A stretch of 13,166 nt of DNA, from NCBI GenBank assembly GCA_003526465.1, contig DPWD01000074.1, forward strand, positions 1 to 13,166. The letters are read 5' to 3'. The notes below the pieces were generated by a model. The model was not told where the DNA came from. It made no database searches and saw only the letters and a list, made by a program, of their open reading frames with translations. Position 1 is the stretch's first letter. Each line of letters opens with the position of its first letter. Below, piece by piece: positions 1 through 6,685 of this stretch. The position numbers and the translations under genes were made by a program. Source of the stretch: Hyphomonadaceae bacterium (GTDB taxonomy: Bacteria; Pseudomonadota; Alphaproteobacteria; Caulobacterales; Aquidulcibacteraceae).

Positions 1-545
1 GCGACGTCGGCGCCGGCGAGCGCGCAAAGCTTGACATGCTCGGGCGTGCGCAGCGAAGCCGCCAGCACTTCGGTGGCGAAGCCGTAATTGTCGTAGACGG
101 CGCGGATTTCGCGGATCAGCTCCATGCCATCGGCGCCGACATCGTCGAGCCGGCCGATAAAGGGCGAGATATAGGCAGCGCCCGCCTTGGCCGCCAGCAG
201 CGCCTGGTTGGCGGAAAAGCAGAGCGTCACATTGGTGCGCACACCTTCGGCGGCCAAGGCGCGGCAAGTCTTGAGACCGTCCCAGGTGAGCGGCGCCTTG
301 ACCACGATGTTTGGCGCGAGCTTAGCCAACACCCGCGCTTCCGCGAGCATGGTCTCGGCATCGAGGGCTGCAACCTCGGCGCTGACCGGGCCATCGACCA
401 AAGCGCAAATCTCTCCCAGCAATTGCTTGAATGGGCGGCCGGACTTCTTCACCAGCGAAGGATTGGTGGTGACGCCGTCAACTAGGCCCAATTCCGCGCA
501 TTCGCGGATTTCGCCGATCTCGGCGGTGTCGACGAAGAATTTCAT
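1..545 (-). CDS. Transaldolase, TalC/MipB (fructose-6-phosphate aldolase-like) family, 3' end outside window
   Basis: Small-type transaldolase or fructose-6-phosphate aldolase-like enzyme of the non-oxidative pentose phosphate pathway, cytoplasmic. The 181 visible residues start [10 protein letters not shown]. They contain the family signature [10 protein letters not shown] (residues 23-32), the Schiff-base lysine motif NIVVKAPLT with Lys83, then [20 protein letters not shown] and the strand-loop [13 protein letters not shown]. Family members are about 215-220 residues, so roughly 35-40 C-terminal residues lie beyond base 1. The start is fixed by the N-terminal match and by the four-base ATGA overlap with the stop of the upstream hypothetical gene, which suggests translational coupling. 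The family includes both transaldolases and fructose-6-phosphate aldolases. The specific activity cannot be read from this fragment, though TalC-like transaldolase is the usual assignment in alphaproteobacteria. Confidence 0.93.
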   Translation of the reverse strand, partial: MKFFVDTAEIGEIRECAELGLVDGVTTNPSLVKKSGRPFKQLLGEICALVDGPVSAEVAALDAETMLAEARVLAKLAPNIVVKAPLTWDGLKTCRALAAEGVRTNVTLCFSANQALLAAKAGAAYISPFIGRLDDVGADGMELIREIRAVYDNYGFATEVLAASLRTPEHVKLCALAGADV

Positions 546-1117
546 GCAGCCTCTTTCAAGTCATGGGGATGATCATCCGGGGGAAACGCGCGTGCTGGAA
601 TAGCGTCAAACGCAACGCCACGCGGCAGGGCCCCGATCACCCAGCGCCAGAACACTCCCGCTAGGACCAAAATAATCGCGAGCTTGGCAGGCGTTGCGAA
701 TGGCAGATCATCGAGCGGGGTTGGAAACACCGTGATCGCCACCGCCGCCGCGCAGAGACCGAGCAGCGACGCCAACAACAATACGAAATAGCGCCGAGGG
801 GTTTCTCCGATCAGCGCGCGCGCCTTGGGGCTGCATGCAGCGATCCGCTCGAGAGCGGCTCGCACAAACAAAGTGTAGCTTGCGGAGCGATCCTCGAAAG
901 CGCCGAGCGCCACGAGGTGGGCGTTGTCGATCTCGATGGCGCGTCCGGCCCTCGGCTGAATTTCGAACGCAAAGCGCCAGGGCCGCCGGCGCGCCGGCTC
1001 ATGGCAAAGCCGCACACCGATCACATCGCGCCACGCCACGGCCCGCTGGCGGCCATCGGCGCCGACGCTCACTAGCGCCTCCTCCTCCACCCGCCATTCG
1101 CGCTCGCCGCGCGCCAT
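542..1117 (-). CDS. Hypothetical two-transmembrane-helix protein
   Basis: Protein of 191 residues of unknown function. Residues 1-105 look soluble and rich in short beta-prone segments ([40 protein letters not shown]), followed by an amphipathic stretch ([14 protein letters not shown]). This order vaguely resembles a bacterial PH-like membrane-associated domain, but I cannot assign one. Two hydrophobic segments follow, about residues 110-131 and 144-163, then a short polar tail ending HDLKEAA, so it is probably an inner-membrane protein. I chose the ATG at 1117 because the conserved-looking region starts there; an in-frame ATG at 1153 would add MQPIVYRKRRNP, and neither has a strong ribosome binding site. 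The frame stays open up to 1780, but that stretch is antisense to the repeat gene. The stop overlaps the transaldolase start (ATGA), so the two are likely cotranscribed. Confidence 0.7.
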   Translation of the reverse strand: MARGEREWRVEEEALVSVGADGRQRAVAWRDVIGVRLCHEPARRRPWRFAFEIQPRAGRAIEIDNAHLVALGAFEDRSASYTLFVRAALERIAACSPKARALIGETPRRYFVLLLASLLGLCAAAVAITVFPTPLDDLPFATPAKLAIILVLAGVFWRWVIGALPRGVAFDAIPARAFPPDDHPHDLKEAA

Positions 1118-1400
1118 AGGGTTGCGCCGCTTTCTGTAGACAATGGGTTGCATCGATTCCGAAGCACTCCGCCACGCGTTCATTCCATCCATGACACGAA
1201 CGCCGAATTGCTGGCAAGCGGGGCGAGCGATTCGTGAATTATTCGTTATCGCAACAAGGCCCTCGCTGGCGCCGCGCTGGCAACATCTCGGAAACGAATT
1301 CATCGTAAAAGGCAGCGTTCGCCTCGAAGGATCATTGTGTCCTGCGCGCTGCGAACGGGTCGATCGAACGTCGGCTCTACTAGACCAGGATGGTCCGAAG
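1118..1400. other. Divergent intergenic region between the hypothetical membrane protein and the octad-repeat gene
   Basis: This 283-bp gap must hold the promoters of both divergent units. It is locally more AT-rich around 1228-1255 (cgattcgtgaattattcg), where an opposing pair of promoters is plausible, but I see no convincing -35/-10 pair. The repeat-gene frame is open back to an ATG at 1143, but the encoded stretch has Lys, Cys and Pro, no repeats and no signal peptide. I therefore treat it as non-coding. Confidence 0.5.
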
Positions 1401-4400
1401 ATGTCTATTGCAGGCTTGTCAGCCGCGCAGATTGGCGCGCTGTCCGTTACGGCCATCCAGGGCCTGTCCACCACGACCATTGGCGCCTTGAGCGCAACCC
1501 AGGTAGCCGCCCTGAGCGTGACGGGGATTGGCGCGCTCAACAACACGCAGGTCGCCGCCCTCTCCACCACGCAGGTGCGGGCGCTGACGACCACGCAAAT
1601 CCCGAACTTCTCCAGCGACATCGCCTTCTCTTCCGCGCAATTGCTGGCCCTGAGCGGCTCGCAATTGGGCGTTTTCACCGCAACTGAAGTCGGCAACATC
1701 AACACCACCGCGATCGGCTCGTTCAGCACTACCCAGATTCGCGCCTTCACGGCGGCCAATCTCTCGGCGCTCGACGCCACCCAGGCCGATTACCTCGCCG
1801 TCACCCAAATCGCCGCCCTAACCACGACGCAGGTTGCGGGACTGACCACCACCGACATCGGCGAACTCTCCGCGACCCAGATCGCTGCCCTGACAACCAC
1901 CCAAATCGCCCGGCTGACGACGGACGCGCTCTCCGCGCTCGACACGACCCAGGTCGGCGCGCTGACCGCCACCACGATTCGCGCGCTCACCTCCACCCAG
2001 CTCAACGCCTTGGGTACGGCGGACTGGGCGGAGTTTTCCACAACCCAGATTGCGGCGATGTCGACCACTCAGGTCCGAAATCTGAGCGTCGCCAATGTCG
2101 GCGATCTTTCCGGCGCCCAGCTTGAGGCGCTGACAACCGCCCAAGTGCAGGCGGTTTCGAGCACGAACCTCTCGGCGCTTACCGAAACCCAGATCGGCGC
2201 GTTCAGCACCACCCAGGTTCGCTCGCTCAGCACCACGCAGCTAGCGGCGATTAATGCAACAGACGTCGCCGAATTCACCACCACGCAGCTGGCCGCCCTG
2301 ACCGCAACCCAGGTTCGGGCGCTTACCTCGACCAATATGGCCTCGCTGGCCGACACCCAGATCGCGGCGCTAACCGTCACGCAATTAGCCTCGCTTTCGA
2401 CCACCAATCTCGCGGCCTTCTCCGACACCCAGATCGCGGCGCTGACCAACACCCAGATCGCGGCGCTGACGACAACCCTGGTGCGCGGGCTGAACGCGAC
2501 CAATATCGGCGCATTGACCGAAACGCAGGTCGGCCAATTCTCGGTCACGCAATTGCAGGCGTTCTCGACCACCAATCTGTCGGCGCTGGACGCCACCCAG
2601 ACAAACGCGCTCACCACGACACAGATCGCCGGCCTGGCGACAACCCAGATCACGGCCTTCTCCGCAGCCGATTTCGGCGAACTTTCGCTCACTCAAGTAG
2701 CGGCGCTGACCAGCACGCAGGTGCGTGCGCTCACCGCCACCAATGTCGGCGATCTCGCCGACACCCAAGTCGCGGCGCTCACCGCGACTCAGATCGCGTC
2801 GCTCTCCAGCACAAATCTCATCAGCCTCGACGCAACCCAGGTCGGCGCGCTGACGACGACCCAGATCGCGGCCCTCACCGGCACCCAAGTGCGCGCGCTG
2901 ACCGCCACCAATATCGGCGATCTCGCCGACACCCAGATCGCGGCGCTGAGCGGCGCGCAGGTCGCGCAACTCACAGCCACCAACCTCTCCGCGCTCGACG
3001 CGACCCAATTGGGCGCGCTGACCACGACGCAAGTGGGCGCCTTGACCACCTCGCAGCTTTCCGCGCTCTCAACCACCAATCTTTCCGCCCTGGACGCCAC
3101 TCAGTCCGGCGCGCTTACCGTTACACAAGTGCGCGCCCTGACCGCCACTCAGATCACCGCCCTTTCGGCCACCGACGTGGCCGATTTCACAAGCACCCAG
3201 GTCACGGCGCTGACCAACACTCAGATCGCAGCGCTTACCTCGACCAACATGGCGTCCCTGGCGGACACTCAGATTGCCGCTTTGAGCACAACGCAGCTGC
3301 TGGCGCTGTCCACCACCAACGTCACCGCCCTCACCGACACGCAGATCGCGGCTCTGACCACAACGCAGATCGCCGCCTTGAGCACAACGCAGGTGTCCAA
3401 CCTTAACGCCACCAACGCCGCGGCGCTCACCACGACCCAGATCGGCGCGTTGTCGGCGCTCCAGCTTGGGCGGCTCGCGAACGCCGCGGTTTCAGCATTC
3501 GACGCCACCCAGGTAGGCGCCCTCACCGCGACGCAGATGCGCGCGCTCACCACCACCCAACTCAACGCGCTCACCACCGCGGACGTCGCCGAACTGTCGA
3601 CCGCCCAAATCGCCGCCTTGAGCACTACCCAAGCGCGCGGACTCAGCACCACAAGGATAGCCGATCTGCTCGACACCCAGGTTGCGGCCCTGGCCGCGAC
3701 CCAGCTCACCGCGCTTACGAGCACCAGCCTGAATTCATTCGCCGATACTCAGATCGCCGCACTCACGACAACCCAGATCGCGGCTCTGACCACCGCCCAG
3801 GTGACGGCGCTGAACGCCACGAACGTGGGGGCGCTGACGGAGACCCAGGTAGGCGCGCTGACCGCGTCACAGGTCACGGCGCTCACGACCACCAATCTGG
3901 CGACCTTCGGCGCCACGCAGCTGGGAGTGCTCTCGACCACCCAAGTGCGCGCGTTCTCAATCACCCAGGTCGCCGCATTTGGCGCGACGCAACTTGCAGC
4001 CCTTGACGCCACCCAAGCCGCCTCGCTAACCACGGCGCAAGTGCGTGCGCTAACGGCGACGCAGATCGGCGCGCTTGACGCCACCGATATCGCCGAGTTC
4101 AGCCAGACCCAGCTGGCTTCGCTGACCAACACCCAAGTTGGAGCCCTGACCGCCACCAGCGTAACCGCCCTCGCCGCGACACAGATCGCGGCGTTGACGG
4201 CAACGCAAGTCGGCCGCCTGACCACGGCCGCGCTCGGCGCGCTAGACGCCACACAATCGGCGGCGCTCACCACCACCCAAATTCGCGGCCTGTCGACAAC
4301 CCAGATCGCGGCGCTCGATGCAACCGATGTGGGCGACCTCACCACCACCCAATTGGCGGCGCTGACAACCCAGCAAGTGCAGGCCCTGATTTCCACCAAC

Positions 4401-6563
4401 ATGGCCTCGCTGAACGCCACGCAGGTCGCCGCGTTTGCGGTTACGCAGCTGCAAGCGCTTTCCACCACCAATTTGAATGCGCTCGACGCCGCACAGACTG
4501 CGGCTCTGACCACCACGCAAGTCGCCGGCCTCACCACCACCCAGGTCGCGGGCCTCGCCACCACCGATATCGGCGAACTCGGCGCCGCCCAGGTCGCGGC
4601 GCTCACCGCCACCCAAGTCTCGCGCCTCGCCACCGATGCACTGAGCGCACTCGATCAGACTCAGGCCGCGGCGCTGACCACCACGCAGGTGCGCGCGCTG
4701 ACCACGACGCAATTGGCGGCGCTCCAGTCTACCGACGTGGCCGAGCTCTCGACCACGCAATTGCGCGAACTCAACGTCACCCAAGTTCAGGCGCTGACCT
4801 CCACGAACCTGGCGCTGCTGGCTGACACTCAAGTCGCCGCGCTCACCACCACGCAGGTCGCCGCACTTTCAACCACGAACCTGTCGGCGTTCGCCGACAC
4901 CCAGATCGGCGCGCTCACCACCACGCAAATCGCGAACTTGACCACGAGCCAGGTTCTCAATCTGAGCACCACCAATGTCGGCGCGCTTTCCGAGACGCAA
5001 GTCGCGGCGCTGACCGCCGCGCAGGTGTCGCGTTTGGCCACAGGCTCGCTGGCGCACTTCGACGCCAGCCAAGTCGCCGCGCTCAGCACCACGCAGGTGC
5101 GTGCGTTCTCGACCACGCAGATCGCAGCCCTCACCGCCACCGATGTGGCCGAACTCTCGACCACGCAATTAGCGGCCATGACCACGACGCAGGTGCGCGC
5201 GCTAACGGCCACCAACCTTGCCGCGCTGGCCGACACCCAGATCGCAGCCCTTGGCGCAACTCAGATCGCCGCGTTCTCGACCACCAATTTCTCCTCGCTG
5301 GCCGACACCCAGATTGCAGCATTGACCACAACCCAGATTGGCGCGCTGACCAGCTCGCAATTGCGGTCGCTGTCGACCGCCAACCTCGCCATTCTCGACG
5401 CCACCCAGGTCGCGGCGCTGAGCGCCACCCAGGTCGCGGCGCTGACCACTACACAGATCGCCTCGCTCGACGCCGCCAATCTCGCGGAAATCCTCGAAAC
5501 CCAGATCGCGGCGTTGACCACCACTCAGATCGTCGGCCTGACCACCACCAATGTCGGCAATCTCGCCAACACCCAGCTTGCCGCGCTCACCACCACCCAA
5601 TTGCAGGCGATGTCGACCACCAACCTCTCGGCCCTGGCCGACACTCAGGTCGCGGCGCTATCGACGACGCAAGTGCGCGCGCTAACGACCGCGCAGATCA
5701 CCGGGCTCTCCACCGCCGACATCGCGGAGTTCACCACCGATCAGCTGGCGGCGCTGACCACTTCGCAAATCCAAGCGTTCTCCGCCACCGACCTCCAAGG
5801 CCTCGCCGACACCCAGATCGCGGCGCTGACGACAACGCAATTGCGCGCACTCAACGTCACCAACATCGCCGCGCTCTCCACCACCCAGCTCGCGGCTTTG
5901 ACCACCACGCAGGTCGCCGGCCTCACCGCCACCCAACTCGCCGGATTTTCGAGCGCCAATCTCTCCGCGCTCGACGCCACTCAGATTGGCGCGCTCAACG
6001 CGACGCAGGTGCGCGCGCTGACCGCCACCCAGGTCGCCGCGCTCGACGCCACCGACATCGCCGAATTCTCCGAAACGCAGCTTACCGCGCTCACCAACAC
6101 GCAGGTCGGCGCACTGACCGCGACCAACATCGCCGCGCTCTCCGACTTGCAAGTCGGCGCCTTCTCGACGACGCAGCTGACCCGCCTGACCAACACCACG
6201 CTTGCCGCCCTCGACGCAACGCAAGTCAGCGGGCTCAACACCACGCAAGTGCGGGCGCTGACAGCGACCCAGATCGGCGCGCTCAGCGACATCGATGTCG
6301 CCGAGTTCACCGCCGGCCAGATCGGCGCCCTCACGGCCACGCAAATCCAAGCCTGGTCGAGCACGGTGATCGCTGGCCTCGGCTCCGCGCAGATCGCCGC
6401 GCTGCTGGTGACACAGATTTCGAGCCTGACCAATACGCAGCTCGACTACCTCTCCACCACCAACATCACCGGGTTCGACGCCACTCAGATATACGCGCTC
6501 ACCTCCGGGCAAGTCGCGAGCTTCGACTCCGCCCAGCTGGAAGCATACCTGGCGGCGGTGTAG
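1401..6563 (+). CDS. Giant octapeptide-repeat protein (1720 residues, 214 tandem octads)
   Basis: The protein starts MSIAGLSAAQIG and is a single uninterrupted array of eight-residue units to its end (final AYLAAV after octad 214). The consensus is A-L-[S/T]-x-[T/A]-Q-[I/V/L]-[A/G/R/S]: hydrophobic at positions 2 and 7, Ser/Thr at 3 and 5, Gln at 6. One unit (NFSSDI, residues 69-74) is two residues short; 4 + 214x8 - 2 + 6 = 1720 matches the full length. By eye it has no Lys or Cys, one Pro, one His, and far more Asp/Glu than Arg. The [S/T]-x-x-Q pattern could be a helix N-cap box, while the Thr/Val/Ile content suits beta structure, so the fold is undecided. No signal peptide, transmembrane segment, RTX motif or autotransporter domain is visible. 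The ATG at 1401 is chosen because the repeats begin immediately after it; AGGA at 1387-1390 is a weak ribosome binding site. I recall similar long Ser/Thr-rich repeat proteins in proteobacteria without known function. A surface or extracellular structural role is inference. Confidence 0.9.
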   Translation: MSIAGLSAAQIGALSVTAIQGLSTTTIGALSATQVAALSVTGIGALNNTQVAALSTTQVRALTTTQIPNFSSDIAFSSAQLLALSGSQLGVFTATEVGNINTTAIGSFSTTQIRAFTAANLSALDATQADYLAVTQIAALTTTQVAGLTTTDIGELSATQIAALTTTQIARLTTDALSALDTTQVGALTATTIRALTSTQLNALGTADWAEFSTTQIAAMSTTQVRNLSVANVGDLSGAQLEALTTAQVQAVSSTNLSALTETQIGAFSTTQVRSLSTTQLAAINATDVAEFTTTQLAALTATQVRALTSTNMASLADTQIAALTVTQLASLSTTNLAAFSDTQIAALTNTQIAALTTTLVRGLNATNIGALTETQVGQFSVTQLQAFSTTNLSALDATQTNALTTTQIAGLATTQITAFSAADFGELSLTQVAALTSTQVRALTATNVGDLADTQVAALTATQIASLSSTNLISLDATQVGALTTTQIAALTGTQVRALTATNIGDLADTQIAALSGAQVAQLTATNLSALDATQLGALTTTQVGALTTSQLSALSTTNLSALDATQSGALTVTQVRALTATQITALSATDVADFTSTQVTALTNTQIAALTSTNMASLADTQIAALSTTQLLALSTTNVTALTDTQIAALTTTQIAALSTTQVSNLNATNAAALTTTQIGALSALQLGRLANAAVSAFDATQVGALTATQMRALTTTQLNALTTADVAELSTAQIAALSTTQARGLSTTRIADLLDTQVAALAATQLTALTSTSLNSFADTQIAALTTTQIAALTTAQVTALNATNVGALTETQVGALTASQVTALTTTNLATFGATQLGVLSTTQVRAFSITQVAAFGATQLAALDATQAASLTTAQVRALTATQIGALDATDIAEFSQTQLASLTNTQVGALTATSVTALAATQIAALTATQVGRLTTAALGALDATQSAALTTTQIRGLSTTQIAALDATDVGDLTTTQLAALTTQQVQALISTNMASLNATQVAAFAVTQLQALSTTNLNALDAAQTAALTTTQVAGLTTTQVAGLATTDIGELGAAQVAALTATQVSRLATDALSALDQTQAAALTTTQVRALTTTQLAALQSTDVAELSTTQLRELNVTQVQALTSTNLALLADTQVAALTTTQVAALSTTNLSAFADTQIGALTTTQIANLTTSQVLNLSTTNVGALSETQVAALTAAQVSRLATGSLAHFDASQVAALSTTQVRAFSTTQIAALTATDVAELSTTQLAAMTTTQVRALTATNLAALADTQIAALGATQIAAFSTTNFSSLADTQIAALTTTQIGALTSSQLRSLSTANLAILDATQVAALSATQVAALTTTQIASLDAANLAEILETQIAALTTTQIVGLTTTNVGNLANTQLAALTTTQLQAMSTTNLSALADTQVAALSTTQVRALTTAQITGLSTADIAEFTTDQLAALTTSQIQAFSATDLQGLADTQIAALTTTQLRALNVTNIAALSTTQLAALTTTQVAGLTATQLAGFSSANLSALDATQIGALNATQVRALTATQVAALDATDIAEFSETQLTALTNTQVGALTATNIAALSDLQVGAFSTTQLTRLTNTTLAALDATQVSGLNTTQVRALTATQIGALSDIDVAEFTAGQIGALTATQIQAWSSTVIAGLGSAQIAALLVTQISSLTNTQLDYLSTTNITGFDATQIYALTSGQVASFDSAQLEAYLAAV
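1413..6542 (+). repeat. Tandem 24-bp coding repeat, 214 copies, degenerate at DNA level
   Basis: Each 24-bp unit encodes one octad. For octads 10-214, octad k begins at base 1383 + 24k, and I confirmed this register at octads 36, 56 and 194. Codons vary freely between units (for example gcgctgaccaccacc, gcgcttacctcgacc, gccctcaccgcaacc), so the pattern is preserved at protein rather than nucleotide level. The only register change is a 6-bp deletion in octad 9 (bases 1605-1622). Some neighbouring blocks are close at DNA level, for example octads 56-57 and 63-64 (near 2727 and 2895), suggesting local 168-bp duplications. Confidence 0.93.
2247..6446 (+). repeat. Higher-order 17-octad (408-bp, 136-residue) super-modules inside the octad array
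   Basis: Octads whose position 6 is Asn/Asp (or Ala/Ser) instead of Gln recur every 3 or 4 octads. Blocks that start with a [T/A]D[V/I][A/G] octad followed by Glu/Asp show the exact spacing 3-3-4-3-4. These blocks start at octads 36 (base 2247), 53 (2655), 74 (3159), 91 (3567), 122 (4311), 139 (4719) and 194 (6039). The blocks at 70-73 and 108-111 are separated by an extra four octads, and 112-121 is a shortened 3-3-4 block. Corresponding octads match between blocks: STNMA-SLADTQ occurs three octads after the start in 36 and 74, with STNMA-SLNATQ in 122, and LNATN recurs ten octads after the start in 36, 74 and 91. The register was read by eye across all 214 octads. Confidence 0.75.
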
Positions 6564-6590
6564 CGCCACCTCGGAGCGCAACACCCCTTG

Positions 6591-6610
6591 CTCCCCCGCA
6601 CGCGGGGGAG
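6591..6610. terminator. GC-rich hairpin downstream of the octad-repeat gene
   Basis: A perfect 8-bp stem (CTCCCCCG / CGGGGGAG) with a CACG loop lies 28 bases after the repeat-gene stop. No T-run follows (gatggtccc), so it is not a canonical intrinsic terminator. It could attenuate transcription into the glycosyltransferase gene, stabilise the mRNA 3' end, or be a single REP-like palindrome; the stem is similar in kind to the arms of the element at 8790-8974. Confidence 0.45.
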
Positions 6611-6620
6611 GATGGTCCCA

Positions 6621-6628
6621 TTAACCAT
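6621..6628 (+). promoter_or_regulatory. TTAACCAT, possible CtrA half-site
   Basis: An exact TTAACCAT lies 57 bp upstream of the glycosyltransferase ATG. This octamer is the half-site described for the cell-cycle regulator CtrA in Caulobacter. TTAA is rare in this GC-rich window and the site falls in a 122-bp intergenic gap, which supports it. No second TTAA half is seen seven bases away, and a single octamer can occur by chance. Confidence 0.3.
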
Positions 6629-6685
6629 TCCGCAAGCAAACCGGCTGAGCCTTGCGCGGCCATCGCGCGCTTTGGGGCTTGGTAC

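Noticed and set aside
1155..1233. Two GANTC (CcrM-type) methylation sites in the divergent intergenic region
   Set aside because: Two such sites in 283 bp are expected by chance and no other feature singles them out.
1143..1400. N-terminal extension of the repeat protein to an upstream ATG at 1143
   Set aside because: The 86 extra residues have unrelated composition, no signal peptide and no repeats, and they cover the divergent promoter region and the possible 1153 start of the opposite gene.
1118..1780. Extension of the minus-strand hypothetical protein up to 1780
   Set aside because: The extra residues are antisense to the start of the octad array and read as its mirror; the plausible protein begins at 1117 or 1153.
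1413..6542. CRISPR array or minisatellite, because of the regular 24-bp DNA period
   Set aside because: There are no conserved repeats separated by unique spacers; the units are degenerate in sequence, stay in frame and keep one protein consensus.
1419..6584. Many long open frames on the minus strand and in other plus frames across the repeat gene, some 200-300 codons long
   Set aside because: They are shadows of the 24-bp period: a codon pattern lacking stops in one unit lacks them in all. Their translations are themselves low-complexity repeats and the codon bias fits only the 1401-6563 frame.
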